From: Deltaproteobacteria bacterium
GTDB taxonomy: Bacteria > Desulfobacterota > Desulfovibrionia > Desulfovibrionales > Desulfovibrionaceae
Length of the DNA stretch: 5,013 nucleotides
NCBI GenBank assembly: GCA_025350085.1
Contig: JANXYI010000428.1
Span: 1-5,013, forward strand
Reading direction: 5' to 3'
This document shows, in pieces, positions 1 through 4,705 of the stretch (position 1 is its first letter; the number at the start of each line of letters is the position of its first letter). The position numbers were made by a program, and so were the translations under genes. The notes beneath the pieces are model-generated. The model saw only the letters and a list, made by a program, of their open reading frames with translations, was not told where the DNA came from and ran no database searches.

Positions 1-9
1 CCCCTCATA

Positions 10-59
10 CAAGCCGAAGGGCCGGACCGAGTTTCTACTCGTTCCGGCCCTTCGGCTTG
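10..59. repeat. Long GC-rich hairpin downstream of the glycosyltransferase gene
   Basis: Bases 10-26 are an exact 17-bp inverted repeat of 43-59. After a single C/T mismatch (27/42), four more pairs follow (28-31 with 38-41), leaving a six-base loop at 32-37. A stem of this length and GC content would be very stable in RNA from either strand. It lies about 75 bp beyond the stop codon of the minus-strand gene ending at 133, where a terminator is expected. Neither side carries a T tract (minus-strand RNA continues GUAUGAGGGG, plus-strand RNA continues AAGAUGGG), so it is not a textbook intrinsic terminator. It could be a bidirectional transcript-end or RNA-stabilising structure, or a dispersed palindromic repeat. 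Confidence 0.75.
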
Positions 60-132
60 AAGATGGGTGTCAGGAGTGGCACTCCGACTGGACTCCCCTG
101 ACCGCCGGAGGCTATTCTCTTTTCTTCAGCCC

Positions 133-864
133 CTAGGCCGCCTTGCGGGCGTGGTAGCGGATATGCCGGGCCAGGGCGCCTATCTGGCGCTGGCGCAGAG
201 GTTCCAGGCCCAGGAACAGGGCCTGGCCTTCCTCGCCGGACATGGGCCGCTTGGCGTAGGTGTCGTCCAGTTCGGCCTTGCCCGCCAAGTGGTGCAGGTG
301 TTCGATGACCAGGTCGGGCAGGTAGATGCGCCGCTTGTGGCCCAGGTGTTCCAGGTGTGCGAACACGGCGAGCAGGTGCGTGTCGATGTACGAGCTCTTG
401 TACACGGCCGGGCAGGGCCCGCCCATGAGTTCGCAGGCCGTGCGCGAGAGAAAGGGCGCGGTGCAGATCTGTTCGCCCTGAAACAGGTCGTTGCCGTAGA
501 CCAGGGCCACGTCGTCGGGGAAGCGCGCGAACTCGGCCCGGACAATGTCGTCCCAGCCCGGGGTGCGGAAGACGTTGTCGTCGCCGCAGAGCAGGATGTA
601 CGGCGTACGCGCGGCCCGGTAGAGCACGTTGGTCATGACGCCCAGGCCCACGCCCGGGGGGCCGCAGAGGCGCTTGACGTTCAGGCCGGGCAGGCGGATG
701 CCCAGGCTCTGGGGATCATCCTCGTCGATGTACAGCAGGACTTCGACGTCGGCGGGATCGCTGGCGGTGTCGAGCAGGCTCTCAAGGAATCGCAGGGCCT
801 TGTCCGGGCGGCCGCGCGTGGGCAGCAGCACGGACAGCCAGGGAGCTTTGGGAAGGATGTGCAT
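133..864 (-). CDS. Glycosyltransferase, family 2-like (GT-A fold)
   Basis: This 243-residue protein probably transfers a sugar from a nucleotide-sugar donor on the cytoplasmic side. The acceptor cannot be told. It opens with the strand typical of GT-A enzymes (LSVLLPTRGRP, residues 10-20), followed by a second strand ending YIDEDDP (45-51). A clear DxD-type metal and nucleotide site, CGDDN, is at 93-97, followed by RTPGWD (100-105). The C-terminal part has VIEHLHHLAGKAELDDTY (186-203), a His/Asp-rich pattern common in compact stand-alone family 2-like enzymes. There is no signal peptide or membrane segment. The ATG at 864 is chosen over one at 924 because GGAGG lies five bases before it and the conserved fold starts directly afterwards. 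It lies 99 nt downstream of the thioesterase gene, so it may be the last gene of that transcript or have its own promoter. Family placement is firm and the substrate is unknown. Confidence 0.85.
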   Translation of the reverse strand: MHILPKAPWLSVLLPTRGRPDKALRFLESLLDTASDPADVEVLLYIDEDDPQSLGIRLPGLNVKRLCGPPGVGLGVMTNVLYRAARTPYILLCGDDNVFRTPGWDDIVRAEFARFPDDVALVYGNDLFQGEQICTAPFLSRTACELMGGPCPAVYKSSYIDTHLLAVFAHLEHLGHKRRIYLPDLVIEHLHHLAGKAELDDTYAKRPMSGEEGQALFLGLEPLRQRQIGALARHIRYHARKAA

Positions 865-869
865 GGTCG

Positions 870-874
870 CCTCC
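870..874 (-). promoter_or_regulatory. Ribosome binding site fixing the glycosyltransferase start
   Basis: Minus-strand GGAGG sits five bases upstream of the ATG at 864. The in-frame ATG at 924 would add 20 residues (MLVRMLLSSGRSLNLPLEAT) that resemble no part of the family, so the shorter protein is preferred. Confidence 0.7.
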
Positions 875-941
875 AGGGGAAGGTTCAGTGACCTCCCGGA
901 GGATAGCAACATCCGTACCAGCATATCTCGTGGGACGTAAC

Positions 942-959
942 GGGCCCCGATAGGGGCTC
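942..959 (-). repeat. Small hairpin between thioesterase and glycosyltransferase genes
   Basis: GCCCC (944-948) and GGGGC (953-957) pair around a four-base loop. On the minus strand the stem is followed by CCGTTACG, with no T run. It is just past the thioesterase stop codon and could slow polymerase or mark a transcript end, but it may be chance in GC-rich DNA. Confidence 0.3.
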
Positions 960-963
960 GGGG

Positions 964-1500
964 TCAGCCCTTGTCCTCGCTGCGTTCCTCGGCGATGGCC
1001 TGGCGGCGCAGCTCGCGGCGGCGCAGGGCTTGGCGGTAGCGACGCTCGGCCACCTCGCCCTTTATGATCAGCGGCGGCGCGGGCCTGGGGCAGCCCAGGC
1101 CGTCAAGCGCCACGAAGGTCAGGTAGGCGGAGTTGGTGTGGCGCACCTCGCCGGTGAGCAGGTTCTCGGCCTCCACGCGCACGCCGATCTCCATGCTGGT
1201 GCGGCCGACCATGTTCAGGCTGGCTTTGACCGTCACCAGTTCGCCCACGTACACGGGCTTGAGGAAATCCGTGCGGTCGATGCTGGCGGTGACGGCCCAG
1301 CCGCGCACGTGGCGCATGGCCGCAACTCCGGCCGCGGTGTCGATGAGCTTCAGGATCACGCCGCCATGCACGTTGCCCGCCGGGTTGGCGTCGTTGGGCA
1401 GCACTTGGTGCGACAGGACCACGGCAGACTCCTCGGCGGTCTTGCCCGCGGGCGTTCCAGCCTGGTCCTGGGCCTGGCAGGCGTTGGTCTCGTCGGTCAT
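964..1500 (-). CDS. Acyl-CoA thioesterase, hotdog fold (YciA/ACOT-type)
   Basis: The protein hydrolyses acyl-CoA thioesters to free acid and CoA in the cytoplasm. At 178 residues it holds one hotdog domain. The family signature is clear: LPNDANPAGNVHGGVILKLID at about 34-54, with Asn39, the HGG turn (45-47) over the central helix, and Asp54 in the place of the catalytic acid of YciA-type enzymes. The second half has TASIDRTDFLKPVYVGELV (71-89) and a GRTSMEIGVRV strand (99-109). About 25 poorly conserved residues precede the domain, and a strongly charged tail (149-178, rich in Arg and Glu) follows it, as in many members. AAGGAG lies seven bases before the ATG. It starts 41 nt after the GGDEF gene and is probably co-transcribed with it. 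Chain-length preference cannot be read from the sequence. It may serve CoA recycling or lipid turnover. Confidence 0.92.
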   Translation of the reverse strand: MTDETNACQAQDQAGTPAGKTAEESAVVLSHQVLPNDANPAGNVHGGVILKLIDTAAGVAAMRHVRGWAVTASIDRTDFLKPVYVGELVTVKASLNMVGRTSMEIGVRVEAENLLTGEVRHTNSAYLTFVALDGLGCPRPAPPLIIKGEVAERRYRQALRRRELRRQAIAEERSEDKG

Positions 1501-1541
1501 GTTCCCTCTCCTTGCGCGCTGGTGCGAAAGCCTGTCCGGGC

Positions 1542-2315
1542 TCAGGCCGCGGCCGCGCGGGTCTTGTCCTTGGCCAGGGAGAGCGCGGTCTTGACCCGGA
1601 AGATGAAGGTCTCCGGGGTGTCCTGGGCCTGGGCCTCGGCCGTGCCCAGGGTCACGGTGATGTGCGCGCCGTGGCGGAAGCCGTGCCTGGCCACCAGCTC
1701 CGCGAGCTTGTCCGCGAAAAGCCCGGCCTGTTCGTCCCCGATGCCCGCGGCCAGGATGAGGAACCGCCCGCTGCGCCAGCGGAAGATGCAGTCGGCCTTG
1801 CGGATGTGCTGCTTGAGCATCTGGGCCAGTTCGTAAAGCACCTGGTCGCCGACCTCGTAGCCCAGCGACTCGTTCACATGGCGGAAGCCGTCCACGTCGA
1901 CCATGATGCCCGAGAATCCCGCGCCATAGCGCTTGAGGCCCTCCAGTTCGCGCACGATCATCTGGTCAAAGGCCATGCGGTTCAGGACCTTGGTCAGCTC
2001 GTCGTGGTGGCTGTGCTGGTCCAGGGCGTCCCTAAGGCGCATGAGTTCGATGCTGGTCTCGCGCACGGGACGAAACAGCCCGACGTAGACCAGCGCGGCC
2101 TGGACCGCCAGCAGGGCCACGCCCAGGAGCATGGCCCCGTAGGTCTCCTTGATGAGCCCTGGCGCGTGGCTGGGGTGGTCGGCCAGCAGCTGGTAGGCCA
2201 CAAAGAATTCGGCCAGAAGCACCCCGAAGAGGGCCAGCAGGCTGGCGGCGTAGAGCAGGGCAATGGCCCTTTTCGGGGTGCCCGGAGTCCGCAGCGTCTT
2301 CGCGTCGTCAGCCAT
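1542..2315 (-). CDS. Membrane-anchored degenerate GGDEF-domain protein, probable c-di-GMP receptor
   Basis: This 257-residue protein has two hydrophobic segments (about 17-44 and 60-81) enclosing a short loop expected to be periplasmic (about 45-59). A short linker (82-103) and one cytoplasmic GGDEF domain (104-250) follow. The domain keeps DELTKVLNRMAF (105-116), the metal-side stretch VDVDGF (139-144), HVNESLGYEVGDQVL (146-160) and the late strand ITVTLG (219-224). The active-site loop reads RSGRF (181-185) where cyclases have GG(D/E)EF, so diguanylate cyclase activity is very unlikely. The inhibitory site RxxD is intact as RKAD (172-175), exactly five residues before the loop as in active cyclases. 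This is the pattern of catalytically dead GGDEF domains that bind c-di-GMP, such as PelD. GGAG lies seven bases before the ATG. Its start follows the secreted-protein gene by 19 nt, so the two are likely co-transcribed. Receptor function is inference. Confidence 0.88.
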   Translation of the reverse strand: MADDAKTLRTPGTPKRAIALLYAASLLALFGVLLAEFFVAYQLLADHPSHAPGLIKETYGAMLLGVALLAVQAALVYVGLFRPVRETSIELMRLRDALDQHSHHDELTKVLNRMAFDQMIVRELEGLKRYGAGFSGIMVDVDGFRHVNESLGYEVGDQVLYELAQMLKQHIRKADCIFRWRSGRFLILAAGIGDEQAGLFADKLAELVARHGFRHGAHITVTLGTAEAQAQDTPETFIFRVKTALSLAKDKTRAAAA

Positions 2316-2334
2316 GGCCGTTCTCCGCGTCGCC

Positions 2335-2955
2335 TCAGGGCTGGAAGGTGTAGCGCAGCTCGCCGGCGTTGCCGCGCATGCGCAGGTCGATGAAGAAATG
2401 GTCCCAGGTCCAGCCGTAGCGGTCGCCCATCTGCCGCCCCGGCCCGTAGAGCTCGATGAGGTGGTCCTTCAGGAGAAAAAAGTTGTCCTGGCCCTCGAAG
2501 AGGATGCCCACGCCCGTGAGCGTGCCCTTGGGGAAGTAGTAGGCCACGGAGCGGATCTCGGCCTGGCCCAGGCGCAGGGGCTCGTCAACGCGGAAGTAGG
2601 TGCCGGGCAGGGTCACGGGCTTGGTCACGGGCGAGAGTCCCTGGGTCTTGTCCAGCGGGGTGCCCCAGGACAGGCCCCGGAAGTTCGCGGGTGCGGGCCT
2701 GGCGGCAAAGGTCAGGTCGGGCCGCGCGGGCCGGGGCCTGGCGGCGGGCCGCTCCACGAAGGGCGGCGGGGCGCTGGTGCCGCGCGGGTCGACGGCCCCG
2801 GGCCCGGGCTCGGGGATGGGCGGCGCGGCTGGGGTCTGCAGGTCTTGGGGAACGGGCTGGGGCGCGGAGGCGCCGTATTGCTGGGCCGGGCAGGCCGCAG
2901 CCAGGGCGAGGACGAGAATTGCCGCCAGGACAGGGACGGCCAGGACACAACGCAT
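2335..2955 (-). CDS. Exported protein of unknown function with proline-rich linker; possible lipoprotein
   Basis: I do not recognise this 206-residue protein. It begins with an export signal: Arg2, then a hydrophobic run (4-21) ending LALAAAC, so Cys22 could be a lipobox cysteine (weak, because position -3 is Ala). Otherwise signal peptidase I could cut shortly after, near CPAQQ. Residues about 29-90 form a low-complexity linker rich in Pro, Ala and Arg. A compact domain follows (91-206), opening FRGLSWGTPLD and continuing through a strand-rich region (YFRVDEPLRLG, IRSVAYYFPKG, GVGILFEG) to a helix and a Trp-containing strand (LLKDHLIELYG, YGWTWDHFFIDLRM). It probably faces the periplasm or is membrane-tethered. 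The ATG at 2955 is preferred over a TTG at 2970 because GGAGG lies just before it. It is 19 nt upstream of the membrane GGDEF gene, so a shared envelope role is plausible. Confidence 0.8.
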   Translation of the reverse strand: MRCVLAVPVLAAILVLALAAACPAQQYGASAPQPVPQDLQTPAAPPIPEPGPGAVDPRGTSAPPPFVERPAARPRPARPDLTFAARPAPANFRGLSWGTPLDKTQGLSPVTKPVTLPGTYFRVDEPLRLGQAEIRSVAYYFPKGTLTGVGILFEGQDNFFLLKDHLIELYGPGRQMGDRYGWTWDHFFIDLRMRGNAGELRYTFQP

Positions 2956-2959
2956 GGAG

Positions 2960-2964
2960 CCTCC
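2960..2964 (-). promoter_or_regulatory. Ribosome binding site fixing the exported-protein start
   Basis: Minus-strand GGAGG lies four bases before the ATG at 2955. An alternative TTG at 2970 would place this motif inside the coding region and add five residues ahead of an already complete signal sequence. Confidence 0.6.
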
Positions 2965-2989
2965 AGACAAGAACGGATATCAGGCTGGC

Positions 2990-3018
2990 ATTCTGTTCCC
3001 ACTGGGCAGGGAAATCAA
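2990..3018 (-). promoter_or_regulatory. Candidate sigma-70-type promoter for the exported protein / GGDEF / thioesterase transcript
   Basis: On the minus strand TTGATT (3018-3013) and CAGAAT (2995-2990) are separated by 17 bp, each matching four of six consensus bases. The start point would fall about 30 bases before the start codon at 2955. The position suits an operon promoter, but the -10 match is modest and no second signal supports it. Confidence 0.3.
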
Positions 3019-3065
3019 GGCCTGACAGCGTTATTTTTGCCGGGAAGCCATGCCCGCGCGGCTGG

Positions 3066-3305
3066 TCAGAGGTACAGGGCCTCGGCTCCCGCGCAGGCCA
3101 GGGCCGCCTCGCGGGTCTCCATGACCACGCGGCCCAGGCGCAGGAGCCTGCGGCCGGAACTGATGTCCTCGAGCAGGGTCTTCTCGCGCGCCAGGCACAG
3201 GGCCAGGCGGTAGGGACGGGCATGGAAGGGGTCCGTGGCCTCGTAGACGCGGTACAGCTCCGTGGGCAGGCTGTGCAGGGGCTGGGCTTCGATCTGGGCG
3301 TTCAT
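3066..3305 (-). CDS. Small protein of unknown function
   Basis: This is a 79-residue protein without recognisable domain, signal peptide or membrane segment. It starts MNAQIEAQPLHSLPTELYRV and has a middle rich in Arg, Leu and Glu (RLALCLAREKTLLEDISSGRRLL, about 32-54) that looks helical, then a likely strand GRVVMETREAA. The in-frame ATG codons at 3341 and 3317 would lengthen it, but a GGAGG five bases before 3305 supports the short form, and a promoter-like TGCTATATA falls inside the longer form. It stands alone: a strong terminator separates it from the regulator upstream, and 110 nt lie between its stop and the next start codon. The ordered, non-repetitive composition and good ribosome binding site argue for a real gene, but there is no homology-based support, so it stays a hypothetical protein. 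Confidence 0.6.
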   Translation of the reverse strand: MNAQIEAQPLHSLPTELYRVYEATDPFHARPYRLALCLAREKTLLEDISSGRRLLRLGRVVMETREAALACAGAEALYL

Positions 3306-3310
3306 GGCGT

Positions 3311-3315
3311 CCTCC
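3311..3315 (-). promoter_or_regulatory. Ribosome binding site deciding the small gene's start
   Basis: Minus-strand GGAGG lies five bases upstream of the ATG at 3305. It is much better placed than anything before the ATG at 3341, so it sets the start of the 79-residue protein. Confidence 0.6.
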
Positions 3316-3324
3316 ATGCTGCCG

Positions 3325-3333
3325 TATATAGCA
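3325..3333 (-). promoter_or_regulatory. Candidate extended -10 promoter for the small gene
   Basis: The minus strand reads TGCTATATA, a TGn plus -10-like hexamer. No convincing -35 box lies 16-18 bp upstream, as is tolerated for extended -10 promoters. Transcription would begin near 3318, leaving a very short leader that just contains the ribosome binding site at 3311-3315. The tight fit keeps this a weak call. Confidence 0.3.
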
Positions 3334-3413
3334 AGTTCCATGCCCAGGCCGCGATGTCGTGGCGGGATGGAGGTTTGAAGCCGGGGCGTTGCCTCCGGAC
3401 GGACGCCGTGCGC

Positions 3414-3447
3414 AAAAAAAAGGCCCCCCGGATCACTCCAGGGGGCC
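3414..3447 (-). terminator. Intrinsic (Rho-independent) terminator of the S24 regulator gene
   Basis: Read on the minus strand, a 10-bp stem (3447-3438 with 3431-3422, all G-C except one G-T pair) closes a six-base loop (AGTGAT) and runs directly into eight T residues (3421-3414). It begins 21 nt after the TAA stop of the regulator gene. This is a textbook intrinsic terminator and should isolate the regulator's transcript from the small gene downstream. Confidence 0.93.
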
Positions 3448-3468
3448 GTTTGGGCAAGGGCGGGGCCG

Positions 3469-4194
3469 TTAGGCCTGCGGGGCCAGGCTCTGGATGACCC
3501 AGACGACGCGGCCCACGGTGCGCGCGGCCATCTCGGCGGCAGGCACGTGCAGGTCGGCGTGGGCCTTGTCCTCGGCCTTCAGGACGAACTGGCCGTCCTG
3601 GTAGTAGACGCGGCGGATGAGCAGGCCCTGGTGGGGGAAGTGCACGGCGCAGAGGTCGCCGTCGGGATGCTGGCGCTGGTCCTGGTCCACGCCCACAAAG
3701 GCCCCGCGCAGAATGTGCGGCTCCATGCCTGCGGAGTCCACGCGCAGCACCTGCAGGTTCGGGCGGAAGAAGGTTTCCGGGATGGTCAGGTCCTCCACGG
3801 GCTGGGGCTGCCAGGTGGCGGCCTCGGCGCCCGCGCCGACCATGGAGGAGACCGGCACAACGCGGCCGCGCGCATGGGTGCGGCCATAGGCGGCCGGGGT
3901 CTCGCGCAGCAGGTTTTCGGCGCTGACGTGGCCCTTGGCTGCGTTCAGGTACACGGGCTCATGGCCGTCGGACAGCCAGTTGGGGTTCAGGCCATGGCTG
4001 CGGTAGAGTTTGAGAAACCAGTCCGAGGGCACGGAGCAACGCCGCTTGGCATCCGAGATGCTGGATTGGCGGACTTCCAGTACGTCTGCGAGCTGGACCT
4101 GGGTCCGCGCCCCAGTGGCTTTCTTGATGCGCTCCATGGCCTCCTCGAACCAGCGTTCAAGGCGCTCGTCGCACTTCTTTTTTAACTTGGCCAC
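3469..4194 (-). CDS. CI/S24-type transcriptional regulator with a substituted catalytic dyad
   Basis: This 241-residue protein has the layout of phage CI-like repressors. An N-terminal helix-turn-helix of the CI-repressor type spans about 19-80 (QVQLADVLEVRQSSISDAKR at 32-51, with VPSDWFLKLYRSHGLNPNWL at 55-74). A linker (about 81-111) and a C-terminal LexA/S24 fold (112-236) follow. The fold opens VPVSSMVGAGAEAA, with Ala121-Gly122 where such proteins self-cleave. The strand that normally reads GDSMEP reads SAGMEPHI (154-161), so Gly156 takes the place of the serine nucleophile. The usual VKR reads IRR, with Arg194 in place of the catalytic lysine. Self-cleavage is therefore unlikely, although Ser154 is near. 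The GTG start has GGAGGAG five bases upstream. It has its own terminator and faces a long AT-rich upstream region. It probably binds DNA, including its own promoter; targets and signal are unknown. Confidence 0.88.
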   Translation of the reverse strand: MAKLKKKCDERLERWFEEAMERIKKATGARTQVQLADVLEVRQSSISDAKRRCSVPSDWFLKLYRSHGLNPNWLSDGHEPVYLNAAKGHVSAENLLRETPAAYGRTHARGRVVPVSSMVGAGAEAATWQPQPVEDLTIPETFFRPNLQVLRVDSAGMEPHILRGAFVGVDQDQRQHPDGDLCAVHFPHQGLLIRRVYYQDGQFVLKAEDKAHADLHVPAAEMAARTVGRVVWVIQSLAPQA

Positions 4195-4199
4195 TGTAA

Positions 4200-4206
4200 C
4201 TCCTCC
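4200..4206 (-). promoter_or_regulatory. Ribosome binding site supporting the GTG start of the regulator
   Basis: Minus-strand GGAGGAG ends five bases before the GTG at 4194. The motif is long and well spaced, which makes the non-ATG start credible, and the protein then begins MAKLKKKCDERLERW, reasonable for a DNA-binding protein. Confidence 0.75.
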
Positions 4207-4217
4207 ATATTATTCCA

Positions 4218-4223
4218 TCTATA
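4218..4223 (-). promoter_or_regulatory. Candidate -10 box for the regulator gene
   Basis: The minus strand reads TATAGA, giving a start point near 4211 and a leader of about 17 nt that includes the ribosome binding site. The hexamer at -35 distance (about 4241-4246, AACGTG) matches poorly, so this would be a weak or activator-dependent promoter. Confidence 0.35.
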
Positions 4224-4225
4224 TT

Positions 4226-4243
4226 GTGTGATCTAGAAAACAC
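4226..4243. promoter_or_regulatory. Imperfect 18-bp palindrome, candidate operator
   Basis: The bases GTGTGATCTAGAAAACAC show twofold symmetry at 14 of 18 positions: GTGT and ACAC outer arms, two mismatched pairs, and a TCTAGA centre. It lies 32-49 bp upstream of the regulator's start codon, between its candidate -10 box and the -35 position, where binding would block transcription. Autorepression is the natural reading for a CI-like gene. A Crp/Fnr-type site (TGTGA at 4227-4231) is a weaker alternative because the second half fits poorly. Confidence 0.45.
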
Positions 4244-4275
4244 GTTTGCTATATCGCCGGTGCGCAGACTCGTCC

Positions 4276-4288
4276 TGATGAGACATCA
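4276..4288. repeat. Perfect 13-bp dyad upstream of the regulator
   Basis: TGATG and CATCA pair around the centre AGA. The dyad lies about 50 bp beyond the 18-bp palindrome, away from the regulator gene. It shares no obvious half-site with that palindrome, so it may be a site for another protein or may be chance. Confidence 0.35.
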
Positions 4289-4472
4289 ATAATTACAATC
4301 CGTCTCCGGCGTCAAGCAGAAACCCGTAGGCTTGCACCCATTGAAAGGCTGTAGTTGCTTCTGTTCCTGTATACGCTGGGCATGCATGAGTCCGATTTAT
4401 GAGTGCGATGAAGCAAATATATCTTTCTGCGGTTCTGTCAATACGCGGTGTACAAATTTAAGTAGGTAGGTG

Positions 4473-4488
4473 GTGCAGTGGATTGCAC
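4473..4488. repeat. GTGCA-N6-TGCAC inverted repeat
   Basis: Five-base arms (4473-4477 and 4484-4488) enclose six bases. An overlapping alternative pairs GTGGA (4478-4482) with TCCAC (4491-4495). This is the first of several TGCAC/GTGCA words in the 150 bp leading to the mutase gene. Confidence 0.35.
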
Positions 4489-4500
4489 GGTCCACAGCGT

Positions 4501-4524
4501 ATGTGTGCTTTGCCTGGCATACAT
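4501..4524 (+). repeat. Short hairpin in the region upstream of the mutase gene
   Basis: ATGTGTGC (4501-4508) pairs with GCATACAT (4517-4524) through seven Watson-Crick pairs and one G-T wobble, around an eight-base loop. It may form in the mutase leader RNA if transcription begins upstream of it. There is no T tract, so it is not an intrinsic terminator. Confidence 0.35.
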
Positions 4525-4544
4525 GATCTTTCCCCGAAAATACT

Positions 4545-4557
4545 GCACGATAGGTGC
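4545..4557. promoter_or_regulatory. GCAC-N5-GTGC dyad, copy 1, candidate protein-binding site
   Basis: GCAC (4545-4548) and GTGC (4554-4557) flank five bases, and the symmetry extends one base each way to TGCAC and GTGCA. The same pattern with the same spacer length recurs 53 bp downstream, both upstream of the mutase gene. Confidence 0.35.
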
Positions 4558-4597
4558 ACGTCCGCGGCCACAGGCCAGGGGGGCGGCTTCCCTCCCG

Positions 4598-4610
4598 GCA
4601 CCTGCTGTGC
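4598..4610. promoter_or_regulatory. GCAC-N5-GTGC dyad, copy 2, candidate protein-binding site
   Basis: GCAC (4598-4601) and GTGC (4607-4610) flank five bases, repeating the dyad at 4545-4557. The 53-bp offset is about five helical turns, so two bound dimers would lie on the same DNA face. Another GTGCAC follows at 4616-4621. The words are short, and chance remains possible. Confidence 0.35.
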
Positions 4611-4634
4611 TACGGGTGCACACGAGCAACGACC

Positions 4635-4658
4635 GCGCCGCGCACCCGGCGCCGCGCA
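4635..4658. repeat. Direct repeat of a 10-bp GC-rich word
   Basis: GCGCCGCGCA occurs at 4635-4644 and 4649-4658, 14 bp apart, in the leader region of the mutase gene. It may be simple GC-rich redundancy or a slippage product. Confidence 0.4.
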
Positions 4659-4705
4659 TAACCGGCCCTTTGCCCGCGCAGGGGCGAAAGCCAGCAGAGA
4701 GGACC

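Larger units (their letters stand above)
4195..4705. other. Long non-coding, A+T-richer region between the regulator and the divergent mutase gene
   Basis: About 510 bp without a convincing gene. Roughly 4195-4460 is much richer in A and T than any coding part of the window, and the remainder returns to high GC. Open frames here (for example a minus-strand one at 4438-4707 and a plus-strand one at 4483-4743) have coding-unlike composition, no domains, and overlap the mutase start. The region must carry the divergent promoters. It contains the regulator's candidate operator (4226-4243), further short dyads (4276-4288, 4473-4488, 4545-4557, 4598-4610), a hairpin (4501-4524) and a 10-bp direct repeat (4635-4658). 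I see no clear -35/-10 pair for the mutase gene and no tRNA-like fold. A small RNA here cannot be excluded. Confidence 0.7.

Noticed and set aside
3020..3065. Possible terminator after the small gene (GC-rich arms near an A-run)
   Set aside because: On the minus strand the imperfect stem is followed by AAAAATAAC rather than T residues, so it does not have the form of an intrinsic terminator.
67..3497. Several long plus-strand open frames opposite the minus-strand genes (for example 67-891, 1030-1836, 1512-2393, 2263-3213, 2691-3497)
   Set aside because: They are mirror frames caused by high GC at third codon positions of the real genes. Their products are low-complexity (rich in Gly, Ala, Arg, Val, Gln, His) without domains, and the opposite strand carries clear protein families with good ribosome binding sites.
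4227..4242. Crp/Fnr-type site (TGTGA-N6-TCACA)
   Set aside because: The first half fits but the second reads AAACA. The symmetric 18-bp dyad offset from it explains the bases better.
4390..4430. A sigma-70 promoter for the mutase gene (TTTATG, 16 bp, TATATC at 4396-4423)
   Set aside because: The -35 match is weak and the start site would be nearly 280 bp from the start codon. No other pair in 4195-4705 is convincing, so no promoter is called.
4195..4705. A phage attachment site, tRNA gene, CRISPR array or insertion-sequence ends
   Set aside because: No cloverleaf, regular repeat-spacer pattern, terminal inverted repeats or target duplication can be seen. The phage-like regulator has no integrase or other phage gene beside it in this window.
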